A stretch of 64,000 nucleotides of DNA from DATBDN01 sp963715995 (GCA_963715995.1 OY970283.1:2356001-2420000); one strand, 5' to 3'. Positions 53,229 through 61,457 are shown, counted from the first letter of the stretch. Numbers and translations are program-made. Notes: generated by a model not told the origin, from the letters alone.

Positions 53229-53899
53229 GGCTCGCGCAGCGAGTAGCCGACCCCGCGCACGGTGTGGATCAGGTCGCGCGCGCCCGCGTCCTGGAGCTTG
53301 CGCCGCAGGTAGCCGACGTAGACGCGCAGGGCGTTCGAGGCCGGCCCGAAGTCGTAGCCCCACACGCGCTCGTAGATGACGCTGTGAGTGAGCACGCTGC
53401 GCGGGTTCAGCATCAGCAGCTCGAGCAGCTGGTACTCGGTGCGGGTGAGCTCGACGAACTCGTCGCCGACCGCGACCCCGTGGCGGCCACTGTCCAGGCG
53501 CAGCTCCGCGAACGAGAGCGAGTCGGGGTCGCCGCCGCCGTTGCTGCGCCGCAGCAGCGCGCGGATCCGCGCCTTCAGCTCACCGAGGTCAAACGGCTTG
53601 ACGAGGTAGTCGTCGGCGCCCGCGTCCAAGCCGTCGATGCGGTCCTCGACCGCGTCGCGCGCCGTCAGCATCAGGATCGGCGTGCGGTCACCGGCGTCGC
53701 GCAACCGGCGGCAGACCTCGAGGCCGTCGATCTCGGGCAGGCCGATGTCGAGCACCACCGCATCGGGTGAGGAGGTCGCCATGCGCGACAGCGCCTGACG
53801 CCCGTCGTCGACCGCCTCGACCTCGTACCCGCCCAGCGTGAGCGCACGCCGCAGCGCGTCGCGGACGGAGCGGTCGTCGTCGACAACGAGGATTCGCAC
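53225..53899 (-). CDS. OmpR-family response regulator
   Basis: The 224-residue regulator has a receiver domain with acidic pocket Asp7-Asp8, phospho-acceptor Asp51 (AVVLDIGLPEIDG) and the Lys of DYLVKPFDL, then a winged-helix DNA-binding domain (VELTRTEYQLLELLMLNPRS, TVRGVGYSLRE). It is cotranscribed with the downstream kinase and probably autoregulated through the repeats at 53941-53957. Confidence 0.95.
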   Translation of the reverse strand: MRILVVDDDRSVRDALRRALTLGGYEVEAVDDGRQALSRMATSSPDAVVLDIGLPEIDGLEVCRRLRDAGDRTPILMLTARDAVEDRIDGLDAGADDYLVKPFDLGELKARIRALLRRSNGGGDPDSLSFAELRLDSGRHGVAVGDEFVELTRTEYQLLELLMLNPRSVLTHSVIYERVWGYDFGPASNALRVYVGYLRRKLQDAGARDLIHTVRGVGYSLREP

Positions 53900-53940
53900 A
53901 GAAGCAATGATGACCAGCGTTCGCGGGCTGCCGGCGGGTT

Positions 53941-53957
53941 CCTACGAAAGGCTTACA
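53941..53957. promoter_or_regulatory. Direct repeat TGTAAG/CGTAGG upstream of response regulator
   Basis: On the minus strand TGTAAG (53957-53952) and CGTAGG (53946-53941) are spaced 11 bp, about 42 bp before the regulator ATG. Spacing and sequence match the pair at 51808-51824, suggesting one binding protein. Confidence 0.4.
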
Positions 53958-54033
53958 TTCGGCTCGTCACACGGCTCTCGTTCGTCCCCTGAAAGGCCAC
54001 CCGCGCACCCACTAGTCAAGTAGGGTGACGCGC

Positions 54034-54459
54034 ATGGCTCGCGCACCTCGCAACTCAATCTCGACGATGCTTGCCGACGCACAGCGCTGGCTCGCCGCAG
54101 CCGAGCGCGCCAACAGTGGACGCTCGGCAGGCCTGCCCCGCTCGCAGGCGCTCGTCTTCACCCATCTGGACACGAACGGCACGCGGCCGGCCGAGATCGC
54201 CCGCCGTGCCGGCATCAGCCGTCAGGCGGTCGGGCAGACCGTCGCGCAGATGAAAAGCCAGGGCCTGGTCAAGCTTTCGCCCGACCCGAGCAACCGGCGC
54301 GCACGGCTGGTGCAGCCGACCGCCAAGGGCCGCAAGGCACTGGAGCGCTCTGGCAGCGGCTCGGCCGCCGCGGAGAAGGTGCTCTCGCGGCGCATCGGCG
54401 CCGCCCGCGTGAAGGGCCTGCGCGAGGCGCTCGAGCAGGACTGGGGCGCCCCCGGCTAG
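54034..54459 (+). CDS. MarR-family transcriptional regulator
   Basis: A 141-residue winged-helix protein. The recognition region is RPAEIARRAGISRQAVGQTV (about 49-68), followed by the wing LVKLSPDPSNRRARLVQPTA with the conserved DxxxRR. Its ligand is unknown. The ATG at 54034 is preferred to a GTG at 54025. It converges on the hydrolase gene with a 4-bp overlap of stops. Confidence 0.9.
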   Translation: MARAPRNSISTMLADAQRWLAAAERANSGRSAGLPRSQALVFTHLDTNGTRPAEIARRAGISRQAVGQTVAQMKSQGLVKLSPDPSNRRARLVQPTAKGRKALERSGSGSAAAEKVLSRRIGAARVKGLREALEQDWGAPG

Positions 54460-55238
54460 ACGCCGGTCACGCTGCGGACGACCGCGGCGGTCAGCTCGGG
54501 GCGCGTGACCGCGCCGCCCTCGAGCTTCACGAAGCGCGCATCCGGCAGCAGCGTGCGGCCGCGCTCCACGAGCTCTGCCGTGAACCACGCGCCCGCGCCC
54601 TCGTAGGCGACGACCATGCGCTCGCCGAGCGCGACCGGATCGGCGCTGGCATCGTCGTGGATCCAGGTCTCCAGGCGCCCGAGCGCGGCCTCGTGCGAGA
54701 TGTAGTTGACGGTCATGTCCACGCGCTCGCGGATCTCGTCCTCGGTCATCGTCGGGTTGCCGCGCTCGACCGCTGCGCGCAATCCCATCCGGTAGTCAAG
54801 GCGCAGCGTGCTGACGAGCGCGTCGATGACGTTGTCGGAGCCCACCAGTGCGTCGGTGCCCTCGGCCTGGCCGCGCACGAGCGGAACCGTCTCGAGCGAG
54901 ATCACGTAGGGGATCAGCTCCGGGCGCGCGGCGGCCGCGTGGGCCGCCCGGTTGGTGCTGTCGCCGTTCGCGATGATCGCCGCGATCGGCCCGGCCGCCT
55001 CGATCACGGCGATCAGGTCGGCCACGTCGGTGGCCTGGTCGTAGGGCCCGGTCCTGGTCGACTCGCCGGTGCCGCGCGTGTCGTAGCGGATCGTGCGGTG
55101 GGTGTCGCCAAGCTCGGCCATGAGGCCGTCGAGCACGGCTGGGTGCTGGATGTAGCTGTTGGTCACGAGCAGCCCCGGCCCCTCGCCCCAGGCCTGCCAG
55201 AACAGGGAGACGCCGGCCTCGCGTTCGACGAACGGCAC
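54456..55238 (-). CDS. Alpha/beta-hydrolase fold protein
   Basis: The 260-residue product from a GTG start (VPFVEREAGVSLFWQAWGEG) has the fold pattern of alpha/beta hydrolases: GPGLLVTNSYIQHP, HRTIRYDTRGTGESTRTGPY, and a nucleophile-elbow-like IIANGDSTNRAAH in place of the usual GxSxG. The atypical elbow (GDST) makes enzymatic activity uncertain. It is divergent from rpiA, 43 bp away. Confidence 0.8.
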   Translation of the reverse strand: MPFVEREAGVSLFWQAWGEGPGLLVTNSYIQHPAVLDGLMAELGDTHRTIRYDTRGTGESTRTGPYDQATDVADLIAVIEAAGPIAAIIANGDSTNRAAHAAAARPELIPYVISLETVPLVRGQAEGTDALVGSDNVIDALVSTLRLDYRMGLRAAVERGNPTMTEDEIRERVDMTVNYISHEAALGRLETWIHDDASADPVALGERMVVAYEGAGAWFTAELVERGRTLLPDARFVKLEGGAVTRPELTAAVVRSVTGV

Positions 55239-55281
55239 GTCCGCAGTGTTCCATGCGACCGCTGTTAGCCTCCGCCCGCCA

Positions 55282-55950
55282 ATGGACTCGCCCGCCCGCG
55301 CGGCGGCCGCCGCGGCTGCCGCAGAGCTCGTCGAACCCGGCATGACGATCGGGCTCGGCTCCGGGCGCGCGGTCTGGGCGGTGCTCGATCTGCTGCGCGA
55401 GCGCGGCATCAGCGCGGCCGCGGCGTCGGCCCGCACCGAGGAGCTGCTGCGCGACGCCGGCATCGACGTGGTCGAGCTCGACGGATCGGTGCGACTGGCG
55501 CTGGCGATCGACGGCGCCGACGAGGTCGACCCCCAGCTCGGCCTGATCAAGGGCGGTGGAGCTGCGCTCCTTCGTGAGAAGCTCGTCGTGGAGGCGGCCG
55601 AGCGCTTCGTGGTCGTGGCCGAGGCGTCCAAGCGGGTCGAACGGCTGGGCCAGACGCGCTCGCTGCCGGTCGAGGTGGTCCGCTTCGCGTGGCGCGACAC
55701 GCAGCGGCGGCTGCTGGAGCTGCTCCCGTCGGCTGAGATCCGCTCGGGCGAGCGCGGCGACTTCGTGATCACCGACGAGGGGCACTACATCCTGGACTGC
55801 GAGCTGCCGGCCGCCGGCGACCTCGGTGAGCTGGCGGCGGCGATCAAGGCCGAGGTCGGTGTCGTCGAGCACGGCCTCTTCATCGGGATGGCCTCGCTTG
55901 CGCTGCTGGGCAACGACGACGGCTCGGTCGAGCGCGTCAGCGCGAGTTGA
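55282..55950 (+). CDS. rpiA: Ribose-5-phosphate isomerase A
   Basis: Interconverts ribose-5-phosphate and ribulose-5-phosphate. The 222-residue protein shows GLGSGRAVWAVLDLL, the catalytic IDGADEVDPQLGLIKGGGAAL and LREKLVVEAAERFVVVAEASK, and the C-terminal VGVVEHGLF. Its stop overlaps that of the convergent SDR gene by 14 bp. The frame is clean. Confidence 0.96.
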   Translation: MDSPARAAAAAAAAELVEPGMTIGLGSGRAVWAVLDLLRERGISAAAASARTEELLRDAGIDVVELDGSVRLALAIDGADEVDPQLGLIKGGGAALLREKLVVEAAERFVVVAEASKRVERLGQTRSLPVEVVRFAWRDTQRRLLELLPSAEIRSGERGDFVITDEGHYILDCELPAAGDLGELAAAIKAEVGVVEHGLFIGMASLALLGNDDGSVERVSAS

Positions 55951-56741
55951 ACTTCCGCTGCTTGCGCTGACCAACGGATAGGAACGCCTGCGCCACCCGT
56001 AGTCCCGTCCGCGGGAACAGGCCGGCCGCGCGTGCGACCACCATGCGGTTGCGCGGGATCGACAGGACGATCCTGTCACTGTCAAGCAGCTTGACGATCT
56101 CGCCGGCGATCTCCTCGGGCGAGTAGATCTTCGTACCGCTGAAGCCGAGCGCGTACTCGGGGTTGTCGGCGTGCTCGCGCATCATGCCCGTGTCGACCAG
56201 GTCGGGGCAGACGGCGTGCACGCGAATCGGCGAGCCCGGCCAGCGCCAGGTCACCCTGGAGTGACTCCGTCAGGCCGAGCACCCCGTGCTTGGTGGCGGC
56301 GTAGACGCCGAGCCCGGGCACCGGGCCGAAGGACGCCATCGACGCCATGTTGATCACGTGCGCGCCGGCCGGATCGCGCTCCATCACAGCGAGTGCGGCG
56401 CGGGCGCCCCAGATCGTGGCGAGCAGGTTCACCTCGACCATCAGGCGGACGTCGTCGTCGGTGTGGGTCCAGACCTTCTCGGTCTTCAAGACGCCCGCGT
56501 TGTTGACCCACACCTTGAGCGGGCCGCGCTCGCTCGCGGCGGCGGCGACGCTGCGGTGCGAGGCGGGGTCGCGCACGTCCTGCGCCATCGACCAGGCCCC
56601 GCCGCCGATCTGCTCCGCCGTCTCGGCGGCGCCCGCCTCGTTCAGGTCGGTCACGAGCACCTCGTAGCCGCGCGCAGCAAGTCGCCGCGCGGTCTCGCGG
56701 CCCATGCCGCGCCCGGCTCCGGTGACTACCGCCGTGTTCAC
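55937..56741 (-). CDS. Short-chain dehydrogenase/reductase, with one extra base
   Basis: The N-terminal part has the NAD(P)-binding TGAGRGMGRETARRL, NNAG in VWVNNAGVLKTE and the active-site Tyr and Lys in YAATKHGVLGL. Around 56234 the frame breaks. Removing one base gives DLALAGSPIRVHAVCPDLVDTG and continues to the end. The C-terminal part (LFPRTGLRVAQAFLSVGQRK) has a basic end. Substrate is unknown. The gene is non-essential, so a true mutation cannot be ruled out, but the pattern matches other one-base errors in this window. Confidence 0.85.
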
Positions 56742-56759
56742 GGCGCGAGACTGTAGGGC

Positions 56760-57215
56760 TCAGGCGCGCGCAGGAAGCGCGGCGAGCGCGTCGCGCAGGT
56801 CATCGACCGTCTGGAAGTCGAGCCCGAGCGCGTGCTTGTGCGTGTGGGCGATGCGCCCGTCCTCGTCGACGATCACAACTGCGCGACGGGTGCCGATGAT
56901 CGGCGCCGACATGCCGTAGCTCTTGGCCACGCGGCGGTCGGTGTCCGCGAGCAGCGGCACCGGGATCGCGTTCTTCTCGGCGAACTCGGCGTGGCGCTCG
57001 ACCGACTGGTCGGAGATCCCGACGACGGTCGCGTCCAGCGCGGCGAGGTCGTCCTCGCGCTCGGCGTAAGAGCAGAACTGCCGGGTGCAGACCGGGGTGA
57101 AGTCGCCCGGATAGAAGAGGAGCACGACGCGCTCGCCGCGATGGTCCGAGAGCTTGAACGGCCCATCGGTGCTGTCGAGCTCGAAGTCAGGTGCGATGTC
57201 GCCCACGTCTGGCAT
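56760..57215 (-). CDS. Peroxiredoxin, BCP/PrxQ type
   Basis: Reduces peroxides. The 151 residues contain the peroxidatic Cys43 in FYPGDFTPVCTRQFCSY with a second Cys48 five residues on, the atypical two-cysteine arrangement of BCP enzymes. GISDQSVERHAEFAEK and PLLADTDRRVAKSYG are also typical. It lies 18 bp downstream of the SDR start, on the same strand but upstream in transcription, and is preceded by repeat-rich DNA. Confidence 0.93.
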   Translation of the reverse strand: MPDVGDIAPDFELDSTDGPFKLSDHRGERVVLLFYPGDFTPVCTRQFCSYAEREDDLAALDATVVGISDQSVERHAEFAEKNAIPVPLLADTDRRVAKSYGMSAPIIGTRRAVVIVDEDGRIAHTHKHALGLDFQTVDDLRDALAALPARA

Positions 57216-57295
57216 GCCGTTGACCTTATCGGGGGCCGTATGGGCGGCCGGCTGGTCGTGGCGGGACCTGCGAGGGCTCGAGCGGCGTGGTTCGC

Positions 57296-57338
57296 GAGCA
57301 CCGACCCTCCGTTGGGCAACCAAGAGGGATCGGTGCTC
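57296..57338. repeat. Long hairpin with GCAA tetraloop
   Basis: GAGCACCGA/TCGGTGCTC (9 bp), CCCTC/GAGGG (5 bp, one bulged A) and TTGG/CCAA (4 bp) stack around the loop GCAA, a GNRA tetraloop. It lies in the gene-free 57216-57639 stretch, upstream of the peroxiredoxin gene. It could be an RNA element in the peroxiredoxin leader or a repeat unit. Confidence 0.7.
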
Positions 57339-57379
57339 GCTCGCGAGGCCGCTCTTGGTCTCGTTTCCGGAAGCAACGT

Positions 57380-57410
57380 TCAATTGTTCCCGCATAGCGG
57401 GAACTATTGA
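57380..57410. repeat. Palindrome with ATA centre, first of a pair
   Basis: TCAATTGTTCCCGC and GCGGGAACTATTGA pair at 13 of 14 positions around ATA. The design (perfect inner arm, short mismatch, outer arm, A/T-rich centre) parallels E1-E3, though the arm sequence differs. Confidence 0.8.
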
Positions 57411-57434
57411 TCGAAGCGGCTCGGTTTTCGGGGA

Positions 57435-57479
57435 GCAACCGTCAATTGGTGTCGCATAGCGACAGTTATTGACGGTTGC
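57435..57479. repeat. Palindrome with ATA centre, second of a pair
   Basis: The 21-base arms, from GCAACCGTCAAT.. to ..ATTGACGGTTGC, pair at 18 of 21 positions around ATA, with inner arm TGTCGC/GCGACA. The outer part shares TCAATTG with the neighbour at 57380, so the two are related while their inner arms have changed in a compensated way. Confidence 0.8.
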
Positions 57480-57529
57480 GGCGCGTTCGAGGGGCAAAGC
57501 CGGCGGCGGGAGAAGCGGCCGGCGGGAGA

Positions 57530-57602
57530 GCGCAAGCGCTAGTCCAGCCACCCCTTGGCCGAGGCAGTTTCCAAACCGCGGCGGCAGAGCAGGCTGGCGG
57601 AG
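57530..57602. repeat. Dispersed repeat R, copy 3
   Basis: The reverse complement reads AAACTGCCTCGGCCAAGGGG then TGGCTGGACTAGCGCTTGCG, matching the 45.55-kb copy with few changes. As at 45 kb, it stands next to palindromes. The rest of 57216-57639 holds no gene. Confidence 0.75.
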
Positions 57603-57639
57603 AGAGCGGGGCACAGAACGAACCCCCAAGCACCACCCC

Positions 57640-58323
57640 CTAGCTCCCAGGCGCCGCGTACCCGATCCGTCCCGCCGGCGCCCTGTCGCCTGGCGAGCGC
57701 ACCAGCAGGCGCGCGTCGCGGCCAAAGCTGGTCGCGGCGGTCAGGAACACCGCCTGCCTGACGGAGACGCGCAGCGTCGCCACGGCCTTGCCGCCGTCTT
57801 CAGGCCGCAGCGAGAGGAGCTCCGCGTCGTCGGCCGCCACGAACGCGCGCGGTGTGCCGCGCTGCGGCTCGGCGGTGACGACCACGTCCACACGTGCGCC
57901 GGGACCGCCCGCGGCTGCCAACCGCTGGCCGGCCGAGACCTCGACGTCGATGGCGCGCTCGCCGCGCCGCAGCGCCAGCCGCGGATCGTGCGCCGGCGCG
58001 AGCGCCGCGGTCGTCACGTACGCCCCGCGCGGAATCGCCACCGCGGTTGTGGCTCCCGCAGCGCGCAGCGGATCGCGGAGTGTGCCCGGCCCGACGAAGC
58101 GCGCCGGGATGTGGGCGAGTGCCAGCCGCTCCGCCACCACGCCCGGAGCGAGCCGTGCCCGCGCGGCGATCGGCGCACGTGCGACGACCACGGGCACCAG
58201 CGGACCGATCTCCGCGCGGATCGCTCGTTGCTCGGTGTGCACGCGCTCCGCGGCCATCGATCCCGCGAGCGCCGCCACGAGCAGCAGCAGGACACCGCGC
58301 CGACGCCGGCCGGAAGTGCTCAT
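57640..58323 (-). CDS. cpaB: CpaB/RcpC-like Flp pilus assembly protein
   Basis: The 227-residue protein has an N-terminal membrane anchor (about 10-25), then a SAF domain (VPVVVARAPIAARARLAPGV, LALAHIPARFV, AVAIPRGAYVTTAAL), the pattern of CpaB/RcpC proteins that line the Tad secretin channel. A C-terminal RcpC-like domain holds GARVDVVVTAEP. It is the third gene behind a two-component pair, with 4-bp overlaps, and 9 kb from tadABC, so it may serve that pilus. SAF domains occur in other proteins too. Confidence 0.72.
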   Translation of the reverse strand: MSTSGRRRRGVLLLLVAALAGSMAAERVHTEQRAIRAEIGPLVPVVVARAPIAARARLAPGVVAERLALAHIPARFVGPGTLRDPLRAAGATTAVAIPRGAYVTTAALAPAHDPRLALRRGERAIDVEVSAGQRLAAAGGPGARVDVVVTAEPQRGTPRAFVAADDAELLSLRPEDGGKAVATLRVSVRQAVFLTAATSFGRDARLLVRSPGDRAPAGRIGYAAPGS

Positions 58324-58949
58324 GCGGCCGCGGGCGGATCGGCCTCGCCGGACTCGACGGGCAGATCGATCGCGACGGCGGTCCCCACCCCCGCACGGGC
58401 GGCGGTGAGGCGCCCGCCGGAGTCGCGCACCGCCTTGGCGGCGATCGTGAGCCCGTGGCCGCGACCGGAGTCGCGCACCTCCACGCGCACGCCACGCCGC
58501 GTCCGCCGGCCCACCACCCGCACTTCACCGCCACCGTGCTCGACGGCATTCGCCAGCAGGTTGGCAAGCGCTTGCGAGAGCCGGCCGCGGTCGCCGCGCA
58601 CGGCTACCGGCCCGGCCGACCAGTCCAGATGCACCCCGCCGCCGCTGCGGCGGGCCGCCAGGTCCGAGACGGTTGCTGCCTGCCACACCAGGCGGTCGAG
58701 CCGCACCAACTCGCGCTCGGCCTCGGCCCGGTGACCGCTGCGGGCGGCAGCCAGATCGGCCAGCGCCAGCCGTGCCCGCTCGATCTCCGAGCGCAGCGCG
58801 TCGTCCTCGAGGGCGAGAGCGAGGGTCTGAAGTGGACCGCGCAGCTCGTGCTCGGCCTCGGCGACGAGTCGCAGCCGGTGGGCGGTCGCGACGGTCTGCC
58901 GTGCGAGCGCAAGCACCACGATCACGACGATGACGAGCGCGCCGATCAT
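58320..58949 (-). CDS. Small sensor histidine kinase
   Basis: The 209-residue protein has one N-terminal helix (MIGALVIVVIVVLALA), directly followed by an H-box EAEHELRGPLQTLALAL (phospho-acceptor His34) and an ATPase domain with NLLANAVEHGGGEV and RDSGRG. It lacks an extracytoplasmic sensor domain and the ATPase G2 region is short. It may sense through its helix or a partner. It overlaps the regulator and cpaB by 4 bp each. Confidence 0.85.
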   Translation of the reverse strand: MIGALVIVVIVVLALARQTVATAHRLRLVAEAEHELRGPLQTLALALEDDALRSEIERARLALADLAAARSGHRAEAERELVRLDRLVWQAATVSDLAARRSGGGVHLDWSAGPVAVRGDRGRLSQALANLLANAVEHGGGEVRVVGRRTRRGVRVEVRDSGRGHGLTIAAKAVRDSGGRLTAARAGVGTAVAIDLPVESGEADPPAAA

Positions 58950-59653
58950 TGCGCGTCCACCAGCCGGTAGCCAACGCCGCGCACGCTCACGACCCAACAG
59001 CCGCTGCCGAGCTTCTTGCGCAACCTGCATGCGTGAGCATCGATCGTGCGCGTCTGCCCGAGTGACTGATAGCCCCAGACGTCGCGCAACAGCTCGGCCT
59101 TCGTGTGCACGCGCGTTGGCTGGCGCGCCAGCGCGTGCAGCAGTGCGAACTCCTTGACCGACAGCATGACCTTGCGCTCGCCGACGCGCACCGTGCGCTC
59201 GGCGGGATCGACCGTGAGCTCGCCGACCGTGAGCACACCCGAGCCGACCCGCCCCGATGCCCGCCGCAGCACCGCGCGGACGCGGGCCAGGAGCTCGGCG
59301 TAGAAAAAAGGCTTCACGACGTAGTCGTCCGCGCCGCGCTCGAAGCCGCGCACCCGGGCGAGCTCGCCGCTGGTCCCGCTCAGGATCACCACCGGGATCT
59401 CCGGGTCCACGCGCGTGGTGATGCCATCGGCATGGCGCACGCCGTCCAGCACGCTCAGGCCATCGGTCCCGCGGGCAAGCGACAGGTCGAGCAGCACGAT
59501 CGATGGCTTGCGGACCTGGATGGCCCGGAGCGCCTCGCTGGCATCGGAGGCGACCGCAACCGCGAACCCGTCGGCCCGCAGGTTGTCGGCGAGGAAGGCT
59601 GCGGTGCGCTCGTCGTCCTCGACCACCAGCACGCCCTGCTTGCGCTCATCCAT
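58946..59653 (-). CDS. OmpR-family response regulator
   Basis: The 235-residue regulator has receiver acids Glu12-Asp13-Asp14, phospho-acceptor Asp56 (IVLLDLSLARG), the Lys in DYVVKPFFY and a winged-helix domain (KVMLSVKEFALLHALARQPT, VVSVRGVGYRLVD). It heads an operon with a small kinase and the CpaB-like gene, which suggests control of pilus or surface functions. Confidence 0.94.
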   Translation of the reverse strand: MDERKQGVLVVEDDERTAAFLADNLRADGFAVAVASDASEALRAIQVRKPSIVLLDLSLARGTDGLSVLDGVRHADGITTRVDPEIPVVILSGTSGELARVRGFERGADDYVVKPFFYAELLARVRAVLRRASGRVGSGVLTVGELTVDPAERTVRVGERKVMLSVKEFALLHALARQPTRVHTKAELLRDVWGYQSLGQTRTIDAHACRLRKKLGSGCWVVSVRGVGYRLVDAQ

Positions 59654-59691
59654 GGGCCCTTAAGTGGGCCGACGTGTCTTGTTCGCCCCCC

Positions 59692-59725
59692 GGGTGCAAA
59701 CCCCTTTGCACCCCTTCGGACGAAG
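59692..59725 (+). promoter_or_regulatory. Two adjacent hairpins upstream of the unknown gene at 59771
   Basis: GGGTGCAAA (59692-59700) and TTTGCACCC (59705-59713) form a perfect 9-bp stem with loop CCCC. Next to it CCTTC/GAAGG pairs around GGAC, and GAAGGAGG, a strong ribosome-binding sequence, begins in its 3' arm. The nearest good start is the ATG at 59771, about 40 bases later, which is too far for this site. Its function is open; the first hairpin may instead terminate something. Confidence 0.45.
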
Positions 59726-59770
59726 GAGGAATCGAACTTACACTCGCGACGGCTTCACAGCCCGCCCCTT

Positions 59771-60250
59771 ATGAAGAGCACACGCCGTGGCAATTATGAG
59801 TCGGGATCCGACTACGTCCTCGAATACGGGGAGCTTCGTTTCACGTTCAACGAGCGTGATTTCACCGAGCGCGTGGAGCAGGCGGCGGTCAAGCTCGGCT
59901 TCGTGGCCGGCCAGCTCGAGGACGGCGAGCGCGAGGACCTGGTGAACCTGGCCGTAAACGGGCATGTCGAGAACCCGGCATCTGCCCTGGGCGACCACGT
60001 CAACCGTGCCTGGCAGGAGCTCGACGGCCCGTCCGAGCGCTCGCTGGTGCATTGGCTGCGCAGGCTCGTCTTCCGCGGCGCCTGGCTGGACCAGCGCGTG
60101 AAGGAGAGCGAGCTCGAGATCGTCTTCGAGGAGCGCTCACAGACCTTCGGCTACGCACAGCCCGACCGCAACTACGAACTGATCGAGCTGTCCCCCGAGC
60201 CCTCGTGGCGGCGTGTCGCATACCGCCGCGAGCGCTCGGAAATCGACTGA
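59771..60250 (+). CDS. Conserved-looking protein of unknown function
   Basis: A 159-residue, acidic, soluble protein (MKSTRRGNYESGSDYVLEYG at the start). It is mostly helical (DFTERVEQAAVKLGFVAGQL, EREDLVNLAVNGHVENP) and has an ELDGPSERSLVHWLRRLVF segment, with no membrane helix or recognised motif. The even amino-acid use and lack of in-frame interruptions favour a real gene. It stands alone on the plus strand, convergent with the rho-like gene (28 bp between stops). Confidence 0.65.
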   Translation: MKSTRRGNYESGSDYVLEYGELRFTFNERDFTERVEQAAVKLGFVAGQLEDGEREDLVNLAVNGHVENPASALGDHVNRAWQELDGPSERSLVHWLRRLVFRGAWLDQRVKESELEIVFEERSQTFGYAQPDRNYELIELSPEPSWRRVAYRRERSEID

Positions 60251-60278
60251 CGGCGGCGGCGCCCCCTCCCCCGCCGCG

Positions 60279-61416
60279 CTACCCGAGCAGGTCCCGGCGC
60301 AGCGTGCCCGAGCCCGCCGCCACGCGCGGCAGATCGCCCTCGCGGGCCTCGAGCGTCACGTGGGTCGTGGCAATCCGGTGCGGCTCAGCCGACGTACCCG
60401 TTGACGCCAGGACCGTGAGGAGCCGGCCCTCGGTCGCATTGCGCCCGGCTCCGAACAGCCGCCTTGCGACGGCCGGCGGCAGAGCGTCCAGCGAGTCGAC
60501 GACGAGCACCAGGTCGCGCCCGCTCTCCACGGCGCGCTTGGCGCGCTGCACCGCCAGGTCGGCAACCTGCGCCTGCTCGTCGAGCGAATCGTCGTAGCTG
60601 CCGCCCGCGACCTCCACACCGAGCTCGGACCACTCGCCGATCTCCTCGGGGCGAGCACCGGCCAGGACGACGATGACGTCGAGGTCCGGGTGGCGCTCGC
60701 GCAGCGTCTTCACGGCCTCACGCAGCAGGTACGTGACGCCCGCTCCAGGCGGGCCGCCGATGGCAACACGCGAGCCCTTGCCGAACGGGATGTCGGCGAG
60801 CGCATTCGGGCCCGCGAGGCGCTGCGGTCGGCCAGGTGGCGGCCAGCGAATCGAAGCGCGCGCGCTCGCTCGGCGCGTCGGCATCGGCTCCGTTGACAGT
60901 GGCCACGCGCACGAGCGACGGATGACGCTCGTTGCGGCGCGGCGGCCGGATCGGTCCCGACACCTCGTCGCCGGGCTGAAGCTCGCAGCGGCGGATCTGC
61001 GCGGGTGAGACGTAGACGTCGTCGCGCGACTGGTTGTAGGGCTCGGCGCGGATGAAGCCGCTGCCGTTCGGCAGCACGTCGAGGATGCCGCTGCGCAGCT
61101 CTTCGTCGGGCTCGGCGCGCTGCTCGGGCTCGACCTCGTCGTCCTCAGGCTCGTCGCCGTCGTCGTCCGCCCTCTCCTCGTCGTCGGCGTCATCGTCCTC
61201 CGGCACCTCGTCGGGAACCGGTGCGGCGTCCTCGACGAGCGCAACGTCGTCGTCGTCATCCTGAGCAACGGGGGTCCCGCCCGAGGCCGTGACGATCTGG
61301 TCGATCAGCTCCTGCTTGCGGAGACGGCGAAAGCCTTCGAGGCCGAGTTCGGCGGCGATGGTGTGCAGATCGGCAAGGGGGCTTGCTTGGAGCTCTTGGG
61401 GGTCCAGGACGGACAT
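60279..61416 (-). CDS. Rho-like protein lacking key ATPase residues, with one extra base
   Basis: The order of parts follows transcription terminator Rho: an N-terminal Rho_N helix (LADLHTIAAELGLEGFRRLR), a long Asp/Glu-rich linker, the RNA-binding domain (SGILDVLPNGSGFIRAEPYN, DDVYVSPAQIRRCELQPGD, GPIRPPRRNER), then the ATPase region. Removing one base near 60825 joins SLAATWPTQRLAGPNALADI. The P-loop reads GGPPGAGVTYLL, with Gly and Val where active Rho has two Lys (E. coli 181 and 184), and GARPEEIG replaces DERPEEV, losing the catalytic Glu. The C-terminus is shortened. About 378 residues; a true Rho is presumably elsewhere. Confidence 0.75.
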
Positions 61417-61457
61417 GAGCGTTCCTTTCCTAGGGAGCGGGCAGCGTAGCGGCGGCG

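Noticed and set aside
56760..57725. Extended peroxiredoxin ORF into the 57.2-57.6 kb region
   Set aside because: The extension is made of repeat palindromes and unit R. The conserved domain begins at the ATG at 57215.
59720..59770. tRNA-like sequence (AATCGAAC and CACAGCC on the plus strand)
   Set aside because: No T-stem, anticodon stem or acceptor stem pairs properly on either strand, so it is not a supported tRNA.
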